From DASSQJ01 sp963772645 (GTDB lineage: Bacteria > Actinomycetota > Actinomycetes > Actinomycetales > Dermatophilaceae), in NCBI GenBank assembly GCA_963772645.1, contig CAVYYD010000007.1, forward strand, positions 124,001-188,000: a stretch of 64,000 bases of DNA, in the 5' to 3' direction. Under the pieces are notes generated by a model. That model was not told where the DNA came from. It saw only the letters and a list, made by a program, of their open reading frames with translations, and did no database searches. The position numbers and the translations under genes are program-made. Of this stretch, positions 37,980 to 45,565 are shown piece by piece; position 1 is the first letter of the stretch, and the number at the start of each line of letters is the position of its first letter.

Positions 37980-38006
37980 CCGACCGCGGGTGTAAGCATG
38001 GACTCC

Positions 38007-38354
38007 ATGGGTGATCTCCGGGTGGCCGCCATCCACACGTTCCCCGAGCGGCGAGGACCCGCGGTCGAGCACCACGCCGTCGACGTCGGCGCGGCGGGCC
38101 TGGCGGGCGACCGGCCGAAGAGGGCGGCGGTCTCGCTGGTCGGCGCCGACTCTCCCCAGACCCGCGCCAACCTCGTCCTCGACGGGCCCACCGCGGCGGT
38201 CGAGGCGCTCGACGGCCGGGTCGTGCGGATCGGCGGCGCCCTGCTCGCCGTCACCGCCACCGGGAACCACTGCGCCGGGCTCTACGCCGCGGTGGGGGAG
38301 TCGGGCACCGTGCACGTCGGCGACCAGGTCGAGCTCGTGGAGGAGGAGGCGTGA
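38007..38354 (+). CDS. Short MOSC-domain protein
   Basis: A 115-residue protein with MOSC-type features: GLAGDRPKRAAVSLV, TRANLVLDG, then ALLAVTATGNHCAGLYAAV with the conserved Cys, and a closing HVGDQVELV. MOSC domains occur in molybdenum-cofactor sulfurase C-termini and YiiM-like proteins and are thought to handle sulfur through that Cys. This one is shorter than usual. ATG 38007 lies 7 bases after an AAGCAT box and is preferred over ATG 37998, which overlaps that box. The stop overlaps the next gene (GTGA), so it is translationally coupled to the TmsA-like oxidoreductase, suggesting a linked role. Confidence 0.65.
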   Translation: MGDLRVAAIHTFPERRGPAVEHHAVDVGAAGLAGDRPKRAAVSLVGADSPQTRANLVLDGPTAAVEALDGRVVRIGGALLAVTATGNHCAGLYAAVGESGTVHVGDQVELVEEEA

Positions 38355-39730
38355 CAGCGGTCGTCGGGGCGCGCCACGACGCCGGCGTCGACCGGCTCGT
38401 CGAGAGCTACCGCGCCATCCCCGCGGGGTCCTCGGTGCGGCTCGCCAAGCACACGAGCAACCTCTTCCGGCCCCGGAGCGCCACCGACGCCCCCGGCCTG
38501 GACACCTCCGGCCTCACCGGCGTCGTCGAGGTCGACCCCGACAACGCCACGGCCGACGTCCAGGGCATGTGCACCTACGAGGACCTCGTCGACGCGACCC
38601 TCACGCACGGGCTCACCCCGCTCGTCGTGCCGCAGCTGAAGACCATCACCCTCGGCGGCGCGGTCACCGGGCTCGGCATCGAGTCGACGTCCTTCCGCAA
38701 CGGGCTGCCGCACGAGTCGGTGCTCGAGATGGACGTCCTCACCGGCAGCGGCGAGGTCGTCACCGCCGACGCGGGAACCCGGCACCCCGACCTCTACCGC
38801 GGGTTCCCCAACAGCTACGGCACCCTCGGCTACGCCACCCGGCTGCGGATCGCGCTCGAGCCCGTGGGCCGCACGGTCTCGCTGCGCCACGTCCGCTTCC
38901 ACGACCTCGACGCGCTCGTCGCCGCGATCGGTGGGGTCATGGACACCGGCACCCACGACGGCGAGGACGTGGACTACCTCGACGGCGTCGTCTTCACCGC
39001 CGAGGAGTCCTACCTCGTCCTCGGTCGCCGCTCCGACGAGCCCGGGGCGACCAGCGACTACACCGGGCAGCGGATCTTCTACCGGTCGATCCAGCACGAC
39101 GGCCCGGCCCCGAAGCGGGACGTGCTGACCACCGGCGACTACCTCTGGCGCTGGGACACCGACTGGTTCTGGTGCAGCCGCGCGTTCGGGGCGCAGCACC
39201 CGGCGGTGCGCCGGCTGTGGCCACGACGCTGGCTCCGTTCGAGCGTGTACTGGAAGCTGGTGGCCCTGGACCGCCGCTTCGGCGTCGCCGACCGGCTCGA
39301 GGCCCGCCGGGGACGCCCGCCGCTCGAACGGGTCGTCCAGGACGTCGAGATCCCCCTCGCCGCGACCGCCGAGTTCCTCCGCTGGTTCCTCGCCGAGGTG
39401 CCCATCGAGCCGGTCTGGATCTGCCCCGTGCGGCTGCTCGACGACCGGAAGTGGACCCTCTACCCGCTGCAGCCGGGGGAGTCGTACGTCAACGTCGGCT
39501 TCTGGTCCACCGTGCCGTCCACCCCCGGGCGGCCCGCAGCCGCCAACCGCCGCATCGAGGACCGCGTCGCCGAGCTCGGCGGCTCGAAGTCCCTGTACTC
39601 GGAGGCCTTCTACGACGAGGAGACCTTCTGGCGCCTCTATGGTGGCGCCGACTACCCCGCGCTCAAGGAGCGCTACGACCCCGACCACCGCCTGCCCGAC
39701 CTGTACGCCAAGGCCGTCCGCGGAGCCTGA
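38351..39730 (+). CDS. FAD-binding oxidoreductase, TmsA/BfaA-like (10-methyl fatty acid synthesis)
   Basis: A 459-residue flavoprotein of the DHCR24-like / VAO-type family. The N-terminal FAD domain shows LAKHTSNLFRPR, GVVEVDPDNATADVQGMCTY and LKTITLGGAVTGLGIES. The C-terminal part has WICPVRLLDDRKWTLYPL and ends in YDPDHRLPDLYAKAV. In other actinobacteria such a protein is paired with a CFA-type methyltransferase and reduces the 10-methylene acyl intermediate to a 10-methyl branched chain (tuberculostearic acid type). Here it is followed after 21 bases by just that methyltransferase. The start is a GTG overlapping the MOSC gene stop. The exact acyl substrate is inferred. Confidence 0.75.
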   Translation: MTAVVGARHDAGVDRLVESYRAIPAGSSVRLAKHTSNLFRPRSATDAPGLDTSGLTGVVEVDPDNATADVQGMCTYEDLVDATLTHGLTPLVVPQLKTITLGGAVTGLGIESTSFRNGLPHESVLEMDVLTGSGEVVTADAGTRHPDLYRGFPNSYGTLGYATRLRIALEPVGRTVSLRHVRFHDLDALVAAIGGVMDTGTHDGEDVDYLDGVVFTAEESYLVLGRRSDEPGATSDYTGQRIFYRSIQHDGPAPKRDVLTTGDYLWRWDTDWFWCSRAFGAQHPAVRRLWPRRWLRSSVYWKLVALDRRFGVADRLEARRGRPPLERVVQDVEIPLAATAEFLRWFLAEVPIEPVWICPVRLLDDRKWTLYPLQPGESYVNVGFWSTVPSTPGRPAAANRRIEDRVAELGGSKSLYSEAFYDEETFWRLYGGADYPALKERYDPDHRLPDLYAKAVRGA

Positions 39731-39751
39731 CCGGAGAGGAACCGAACCGTC

Positions 39752-41011
39752 ATGAGCATCGCCGACATCGTCCAGTCCGTCGTCGACGGTCCGCTGCCCC
39801 TGCACTTCGAGGCCTACGACGGCTCCGCCGCGGGGCCGACCGACGCCCCGCGGCGGATGACCCTGCGCACCCTGCGCGGCGCCGCCTACCTGGCCACGGC
39901 CCCGGGAGACCTCGGGCTGGCCCGTGCGTACGTCGCCGGTGACCTCGTCGTCGACGGGGTCCACCCCGGTGACCCCTACGAGCTCCTGCGGGACATCGCG
40001 CAGGTACGGTTCCGGCGCCCGTCCCCGCAGCTGGCCGTCGAGGTGGCCCGGACTCTCGGCCTCAAGGGCGTCACCCCGCCGCCCCCGCCGCCGCAGGAGA
40101 GCCTGCCCCGGTGGCGCCGTCTCGCCGAGGGCTTGCGGCACTCCTCGGCGCGCGACGCCGACGCCATCCACCACCACTACGACGTGTCCAACCGGTTCTA
40201 CGAGATGGTTCTCGGCCCCTCGATGACCTACACCTGCGCCTGTTACCCCTCGCCCGAGGCCACCCTCGAGGATGCGCAGGAGAACAAGTACCGGCTCGTC
40301 TTCGACAAGCTGCGCCTCGGCGAGGGCGACCGCCTCCTCGACATCGGCTGCGGCTGGGGCGGGATGGTCCGCTACGCGGCCCGGCGCGGGGTCCGGGTGC
40401 TCGGGGTCACCCTGTCCCGGCAGCAGGCCCTGTGGACCCAGAAGACGATCGCCGAGGAGGGGCTCGCCGACCGGGCCGAGGTGCGGCACAGCGACTACCG
40501 CGACGTCACCGAGTCCGGCTTCGACGCGGTGTCCTCGATCGGGCTGACCGAGCACATCGGGGTGCGCAACTACCCGTCGTACTTCGGCTTCATCCAGGAC
40601 CGGCTGCGCCCCGGCGGGATGCTGCTCAACCACTGCATCACCCGTCCGCACAACCATCGGCAGCCCACCGGGGCCTTCATCGACCGCTACGTCTTCCCCG
40701 ACGGTGAGCTCACCGGCTCGGGCCGGATCATCACCGAGGTCCAGGACGTCGGCATGGAGGTCCTGCACGAGGAGAACCTGCGGGAGCACTACGCGCTGAC
40801 CCTCGCCGGCTGGTGCCGCAACCTCGTGGAGAACTGGGACGAGTGCGTCGCCGAGGTGGGGGAGGGCACCGCCCGGGTCTGGGGCCTGTACATGGCCGGG
40901 TCCCGGCTGGGGTTCGAGCGCAACGAGGTCCAGCTCCACCACGTCCTCGCGGTCAAGCTCGACGAGCAGGGCCGGCACGGCCTGCCGCTGCGGCCCTGGT
41001 GGACCGCCTGA
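39752..41011 (+). CDS. SAM-dependent methyltransferase, TmsB/UfaA-like (cyclopropane-fatty-acid synthase family)
   Basis: A 419-residue protein of the cyclopropane-fatty-acyl-phospholipid synthase family. An N-terminal substrate domain (PLHFEAYDGSAAGPT, ARAYVAGDLVVDG) precedes the methyltransferase core. The core has YDVSNRFYEMVLGPSMTYTC, the SAM loop LLDIGCGWGGMVRYAARRG, and EHIGVRNYPSYFGF. With the upstream flavoprotein it would methylenate C10 of an unsaturated phospholipid acyl chain to start 10-methyl fatty acid formation. A GAGAGGAA ribosome site precedes the ATG. The gene ends 6 bases from the convergent TetR gene. Confidence 0.8.
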   Translation: MSIADIVQSVVDGPLPLHFEAYDGSAAGPTDAPRRMTLRTLRGAAYLATAPGDLGLARAYVAGDLVVDGVHPGDPYELLRDIAQVRFRRPSPQLAVEVARTLGLKGVTPPPPPPQESLPRWRRLAEGLRHSSARDADAIHHHYDVSNRFYEMVLGPSMTYTCACYPSPEATLEDAQENKYRLVFDKLRLGEGDRLLDIGCGWGGMVRYAARRGVRVLGVTLSRQQALWTQKTIAEEGLADRAEVRHSDYRDVTESGFDAVSSIGLTEHIGVRNYPSYFGFIQDRLRPGGMLLNHCITRPHNHRQPTGAFIDRYVFPDGELTGSGRIITEVQDVGMEVLHEENLREHYALTLAGWCRNLVENWDECVAEVGEGTARVWGLYMAGSRLGFERNEVQLHHVLAVKLDEQGRHGLPLRPWWTA

Positions 41012-41017
41012 GCCTCC

Positions 41018-41740
41018 TCAGCTCCGCTGCGTCGCCGGGGAGCCGGCGGGACCGGGGCCGGCGAGGCCGTCCCACGCGAGGACGGTGAGCGCGTCGGCGA
41101 GGTCGTCGGCGGTGCGTCCGCCGGCGGCAGCGTCCTCGGCGAGCCACGCGTCGGCGCTGGCCCGCACCATCCCGACGAGCGCGACCCCCCAGAGGTGGGC
41201 GGTCGCGGCGTCCGCCGGGCCGACGAGGCCGTCCGCGACGAGGTCGGCCACGTGCGCCGCGATCCGCCCGGTCATCCCCGCGGCGATGTCACCGGCCGGC
41301 CGCTCGCCGGCCGGCACGAGCGGTGCGTTGACGATGAAGCGGTACACCTCGGGGTCGTCCTCGACGAGGTGGAGGTAGGCGCCGATGACGGCCCGGATGA
41401 CCTCGCGCGGCGAGCCGGGCGGGCCCTCGGCCGGCCCGCCCCCGGCAGGCTCGCCCCCGGCAGGCTCGCCCTCAGCGCCCGCGGCGCGACTCAGCCCCCG
41501 CAGGATCGTGGCGTCGACCCGCTCGGCCACCGCCGTGTAGAGCCCCGCGCGGTCGACGAAGTGCCGGTAGACGACCGTCTTGGAGGTCCCGGCGGCCGCG
41601 GCCACCTCGTCCATGCCCACCCCGGCGCCGTGCCGGCGGATGGCCTGCAGCGTCGCCTCGACCAGCTCGCGCCGGCGTTCGAGCCGGTGCTCGTCCCACC
41701 GCGAGCTGCGTCCGTCGGGCGTGGCGCTCGGCTGTCCCAC
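41018..41740 (-). CDS. TetR-family transcriptional regulator
   Basis: A 240-residue repressor. The N-terminal helix-turn-helix covers about residues 22-66, with ATLQAIRRHGAGVGMDEVAA followed by AGTSKTVVYRHFVDRAGLY. A Gly/Pro/Glu-rich insertion with a GEPAGGEPAGGGPAEG repeat at about residues 88-107 is made by a duplicated DNA unit, CGGCAGGCTCGCCCC. The C-terminal ligand domain is alpha-helical. It is divergent from the thiolase operon, with 104 bases between, and probably controls that operon in response to an acyl-CoA-type ligand. The GTG start lies 7 bases behind a TACCCT box, so the mRNA is probably leaderless. Confidence 0.8.
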   Translation of the reverse strand: MGQPSATPDGRSSRWDEHRLERRRELVEATLQAIRRHGAGVGMDEVAAAAGTSKTVVYRHFVDRAGLYTAVAERVDATILRGLSRAAGAEGEPAGGEPAGGGPAEGPPGSPREVIRAVIGAYLHLVEDDPEVYRFIVNAPLVPAGERPAGDIAAGMTGRIAAHVADLVADGLVGPADAATAHLWGVALVGMVRASADAWLAEDAAAGGRTADDLADALTVLAWDGLAGPGPAGSPATQRS

Positions 41741-41844
41741 GGCCCGGAGGGTAGCAGGACCCGGCAGTACCTGTTACCTTCCGTACCGGATACCTCCGCG
41801 GCGCCCGACCGGGCCGCCGACCGACGACCCCAGGAGCCAGACCG
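41741..41844. promoter_or_regulatory. Divergent promoter region between TetR gene and thiolase operon
   Basis: The TetR side has TACCCT (41748-41753, reverse strand), 7 bases from its GTG. The middle has TACC repeated at 41768, 41775, 41784 and 41791, and a short inverted repeat TCCG-TAC-CGGA. This is a candidate operator for the adjacent TetR protein. The thiolase start has only a modest CCAGGAGCCAG ribosome site. Confidence 0.4.
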
Positions 41845-43128
41845 GTGCCCACTCACCGACGCGCCGCCGTCCTCGGCGGCAACCGCATCCCCTTCGCCCG
41901 CCAGTTCGGCGCCTATGCCGAGGCGAGCAACCAGGACATGCTCACCACCGCGCTCGAGGGCCTCGTCGCCCGGCACGGGCTCGCGGGGGAGCGGATCGGC
42001 GAGGTCGCCGCGGGCGCGGTCATCAAGCACAGCCGCGACTTCAACCTCACCCGTGAGGCGGTCCTCGGCTCGAGCCTCGCCGCGACGACCCCGGCGTACG
42101 ACGTCCAGCAGGCGTGCGGCACCGGGCTGGAGACGACGGTCCTCGTCGCCAACAAGATCGCGCTGGGGCAGGTGGAGTCCGGGATCGCCGGCGGGGTCGA
42201 CTCGGCGTCCGACGCCCCCGTCGTCATCCCCGAACGGCTGCGCCGGAAGCTGCTGAGGCTCGGTCGGGCGCGCACGACCGCGGAGCGCGCCCGGGCCCTC
42301 GCGGCCCTGCGGCCCACCGACATCGGCATCCGGACCCCGGCCAACAGCGAGCCGCGCACCGGCCTGTCGATGGGCGAGCACATGGCCCTGACGGCGCAGC
42401 AGTGGGGGATCGGCCGCGCGGCCCAGGACGAGCTCGCCCTGGCGAGCCACCACCGGCTGGCCGCCGCGTACGAGCGCGGCTTCTTCGACGACCTCATGAC
42501 GCCCTACCTCGGCCTGACCCGGGACCAGAACCTGCGGCCCGACACGACCGCCGAGAAGCTGGCGTCACTGCGCACCGTCTTCGGCTCCGGCCCGGACGCG
42601 ACGCTGACCGCCGGCAACTCCACGCCGCTGACCGACGGCGCCTCCACGGTGCTGCTCGGGTCGCAGGAGTGGGCCGAGGCCCACGGCCTCACCCCGCTCG
42701 CCTGGCTGGTCGACGCCGAGACCGCGGCGGTCGACTACGTCTCCGGGGACGAGGGGCTGCTCATGGCCCCGGCCTACGCCGTGCCCCGCCTGCTGGCCCG
42801 CACCGGCCTGGCCCTCCAGGACTTCGACGTCTACGAGGTCCACGAGGCCTTCGCGGCGACCGTCCTGGCGACCCTGACGGCCTGGGAGGACGAGGGGTTC
42901 TGCCGCGACCGGCTCGGTCTCGACGGGGCCCTGGGCGCCATCGACCGCGACCGGCTCAACCCCAACGGCTCCTCGCTGGCCGCCGGCCACCCCTTCGCAG
43001 CCACCGGCGGGCGCATCGTCGCGACCCTCGCCAAGGAGCTGCACGAGCGGGGCCCGGGCAGCCGCGGGCTGGTCTCGATCTGCGCCGCCGGCGGCCAGGG
43101 GGTCGTCGCGGTCCTCGAGGGGGCCTGA
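41845..43128 (+). CDS. Acetyl-CoA C-acyltransferase (thiolase, FadA/FadI type)
   Basis: A 427-residue thiolase. The nucleophilic Cys is C91 in DVQQACGTGLE. The C-terminal motifs are VYEVHEAFAATVLA, NPNGSSLAAGHPFAATGGR with the His, and SICAAGGQGVVAV with the second Cys. It cleaves 3-ketoacyl-CoA with CoA or runs the reverse condensation. The next two genes encode a ketoreductase and a MaoC-type hydratase, spaced 1 bp apart each, so together they could act on CoA- or ACP-bound intermediates. The same three activities cluster in mycobacteria (fadA2, fabG4, htdX), though arranged differently there. Confidence 0.85.
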   Translation: MPTHRRAAVLGGNRIPFARQFGAYAEASNQDMLTTALEGLVARHGLAGERIGEVAAGAVIKHSRDFNLTREAVLGSSLAATTPAYDVQQACGTGLETTVLVANKIALGQVESGIAGGVDSASDAPVVIPERLRRKLLRLGRARTTAERARALAALRPTDIGIRTPANSEPRTGLSMGEHMALTAQQWGIGRAAQDELALASHHRLAAAYERGFFDDLMTPYLGLTRDQNLRPDTTAEKLASLRTVFGSGPDATLTAGNSTPLTDGASTVLLGSQEWAEAHGLTPLAWLVDAETAAVDYVSGDEGLLMAPAYAVPRLLARTGLALQDFDVYEVHEAFAATVLATLTAWEDEGFCRDRLGLDGALGAIDRDRLNPNGSSLAAGHPFAATGGRIVATLAKELHERGPGSRGLVSICAAGGQGVVAVLEGA

Positions 43129-43129
43129 G

Positions 43130-44482
43130 GTGGCCGCCGCCGACCGGTACTCCGCCTTCGTCGAGAGCGGCCTCGGCCGCCGCCTCGCCTCCGGGCTCGG
43201 GCTGCCGCAGCCGGTACCGCTGCGCCGCTACCAGCCGGGGCAGCCGGTCGCCGACGGGCCGGTCCTCCTCGGGGGCCACGGGTCCACCCCGGCGCTGGGC
43301 GCGCTGCGCGACGGGATGGCCGCCGCGGGGGTCGACCTCGTCGACGAGCTGCCCGACGAGGACCGCCTCGGCGGGGTGGTCGTCGACCTCAGCGCGGCCG
43401 CGACGCCCGCGGACCTGGAGTCGCTGCGGGCGACCCTGGCCCCGGCGCTGCGCCGGCTCCGGCGCTGCGCTCGGGTCGTCGTCCTCGGCCGCGATCCCGA
43501 GCTGGCGTCGGACGTCGCCGAGCGCGCCGCGCGCCGGGCGCTCGAGGGCATCACCCGCTCGGTCGGCAAGGAGCTGCGCGCCGGGGCGACCGCCAACCTC
43601 GTCCTCGTCGCCGACGGGTCGGAGACCGCAGCCCTGGGCACCGTCCTCTTCCTCCTCTCCGCCCGGTCGGCCTACGTCGACGGCCAGGTCGTCCGGGTCG
43701 GCCCGGGGGAGGCGCCGACGGCCCCGGCCGACCCGTGGCGTCCGCTCGCGGGCAAGGTCGCCGCCGTCACCGGCGCCGCTCGTGGCATCGGCGCGGACAT
43801 CGCCCGCACCCTGGCCCGGGACGGCGCCACCGTCGTCGGCGTCGACGTCCCCGCGGCCGGGGCGTCGCTCGCCGCGGTCGCCAACGCGGTCGGTGGCACC
43901 GCGCTCCAGCTCGACGTCACCGCACCCGACGCCGGCCGGCGCCTCGTCGACCACGCCCGGACGCGGCACGGAGGCCTCGACCTCGTCGTGCACAACGCCG
44001 GGATCACCCGGGACAAGCTGCTGGCCAACACCGACGCCGACCGCTGGGCCGCGGTGCTGGAGGTCAACCTGCTCTCGATCCTGCGGATGAACGAGGCGGT
44101 CCTCGGCCGCGACGGGCTGCGGGACGGCGGACGGGTGGTGCTCGTGTCCTCGATCGCCGGGATCGCCGGCAACCGCGGCCAGACGAACTACGCGGCCTCC
44201 AAGGCGGGCGTCATCGGGCTCGTCGACGGGTACGCCGCCGACGCGGCGCTGCGCGGTCGCGGCATCACCGTCAACGCGGTCGCCCCGGGCTTCATCGAGA
44301 CGGAGATGACCGCGAAGGTCCCGCTCGCCACCCGGGAGGTCGGACGCCGGCTCAACAGCCTCGCCCAGGGCGGCCTGCCGGTCGACGTCGCGGAGGCGAT
44401 CGCGTACTTCGCCGCCGGCGCCCAGCACGCCGTCACCGGGAACGTCCTGCGCGTCTGCGGCCAGAGCCTGCTGGGGGCCTGA
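43130..44482 (+). CDS. High-molecular-weight 3-oxoacyl reductase (FabG4-like)
   Basis: A 450-residue SDR with two parts. An N-terminal, cofactor-degenerate Rossmann-like domain covers residues 1-200. The active domain follows with VAAVTGAARGIGADIA (NADH loop), HNAGITRDKLL, SSIAGIAGNRGQTNYAASKA (Ser-Tyr-Lys) and VAPGFIETEMT. This two-domain size matches FabG4 (HMW FabG) of mycobacteria, which reduces 3-ketoacyl-CoA with NADH. The GTG start is one base after the thiolase stop. It is cotranscribed with the thiolase and the hydratase. Confidence 0.85.
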   Translation: MAAADRYSAFVESGLGRRLASGLGLPQPVPLRRYQPGQPVADGPVLLGGHGSTPALGALRDGMAAAGVDLVDELPDEDRLGGVVVDLSAAATPADLESLRATLAPALRRLRRCARVVVLGRDPELASDVAERAARRALEGITRSVGKELRAGATANLVLVADGSETAALGTVLFLLSARSAYVDGQVVRVGPGEAPTAPADPWRPLAGKVAAVTGAARGIGADIARTLARDGATVVGVDVPAAGASLAAVANAVGGTALQLDVTAPDAGRRLVDHARTRHGGLDLVVHNAGITRDKLLANTDADRWAAVLEVNLLSILRMNEAVLGRDGLRDGGRVVLVSSIAGIAGNRGQTNYAASKAGVIGLVDGYAADAALRGRGITVNAVAPGFIETEMTAKVPLATREVGRRLNSLAQGGLPVDVAEAIAYFAAGAQHAVTGNVLRVCGQSLLGA

Positions 44483-44483
44483 G

Positions 44484-45335
44484 GTGGCGGTCGAGACGCT
44501 GGCCACGATGCCCTCGACGGCCCCGCTGCTCGTCAGGGCCGCGCTGACGGCCCGTGCCCGCCACGGTGACGCCGTGCCCGAGCGGACACTGCGCGTCGAG
44601 GACGTCCGGGTGGACCGGGCGCGGCTCGCCGCCTACCAGCGGCTCACCGGGTACGACGTCTCGGACACCCTGCCGCAGCCCTACCCGTGGGTGCTGGCGT
44701 TCCCGCTCCAGACCGCCCTCATGACCCGCCCGGACTTCCCGCTCGCCCTCCCCGGGCTGGTGCACCTGGAGAACCGCGCCACCACCCACCGCCGGCTCGA
44801 CGCCGCGGAGCCGCTGGCCCTCGAGGTCCGGGCCGGAGCGCTGCACCCGCACCGTCGCGGGCGCACCCTCGACGTGCGCCTCGAGGCGCGGGTGCGCGGT
44901 GAGCTCGTCTGGGAGTGCGACAGCGTCTACCTCAGCCGTGGGCGCGGCGAGGAGTCGGCGCCCCAGGGTGAGGCGCCGCCCTCGCTGCCCGGGGGCCCGG
45001 CGGTGGCTCGCTGGCGGCTGCCCGAGGACCTCGGTCGTCGCTACGCCGCGCTCTCCGGGGACCTCAACCCCATCCACCTGCACCCGCTGACCGCCCGTGC
45101 CCTCGGGATGCGGCGGCACATCGCGCACGGGATGTGGTCCTCCGCGCGGACGCTGGCCGCGCTCGGCCGCGGCTCGCTCGGCCCCTCGACGCACCACGTG
45201 TGGTTCACCAACCCGGTGCCCCTGCCGAGCCGGGTCGAGCTGGTGCTCGAGCGCGGCGAGGGGCGGCTCATCGCCGGCATGCGGACGGCGAACGTCCCGC
45301 AGCAGCGGCTCCTCGTGCTCACGCTCGTCCGCTGA
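44484..45335 (+). CDS. MaoC-like acyl-CoA/acyl-ACP dehydratase (HtdX-like)
   Basis: A 283-residue double-hotdog protein. The C-terminal half carries the hydratase-2 motif: AALSGDLNPIHLHPLTARAL followed by HIAHGMW, with the catalytic Asp/His pair. The N-terminal half has PYPWVLAFPLQTALMTRPDF. It would interconvert 3-hydroxyacyl and trans-2-enoyl thioesters. The GTG start follows the FabG4-like gene by one base and ends the operon. The 230 bases after it hold no gene. Confidence 0.8.
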   Translation: MAVETLATMPSTAPLLVRAALTARARHGDAVPERTLRVEDVRVDRARLAAYQRLTGYDVSDTLPQPYPWVLAFPLQTALMTRPDFPLALPGLVHLENRATTHRRLDAAEPLALEVRAGALHPHRRGRTLDVRLEARVRGELVWECDSVYLSRGRGEESAPQGEAPPSLPGGPAVARWRLPEDLGRRYAALSGDLNPIHLHPLTARALGMRRHIAHGMWSSARTLAALGRGSLGPSTHHVWFTNPVPLPSRVELVLERGEGRLIAGMRTANVPQQRLLVLTLVR

Positions 45336-45565
45336 GCCGGCACGCCCCCCGGGGCCGTGGCCCGAACGGACTATGGCCGGGACGGTTCGCCGCCCGTAGC
45401 GTGACTATGCCCGGTACGCCCCGGATCCGGGCAGCGTTGCCCGGTGCCCGAGGTCGAGGGCGCCGGTCCCGAGTGGGCCGCCGGACAGGGACGGCGGCCC
45501 GGCCCGCATCCTGCGGGTCATGCTCGTCTCCTGTCGTCGCGGGGCTGGACCCAGGAGGCACCATC

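Noticed and set aside
29035..36160. Possible CRISPR-like or tandem-repeat array
   Set aside because: The repeats are coding repeats of unequal length within one frame, without short identical repeats separated by unique spacers.
2637..37900. Very long reverse-strand and other-frame open frames opposite the giant gene (for example 5427-7811, 18513-22139, 22188-26642, 30672-36200)
   Set aside because: Their products are Arg/Gly/Val/Asp-rich shadow sequences caused by high GC at third positions of the true frame; none shows a domain, start signal or sensible composition.
3150..37979. LPxTG sortase anchor or type I secretion signal in the giant protein
   Set aside because: No LPxTG-like motif precedes the C-terminal helix, and no neighbouring ABC/MFP secretion genes are present; the Sec signal and membrane segment explain the ends.
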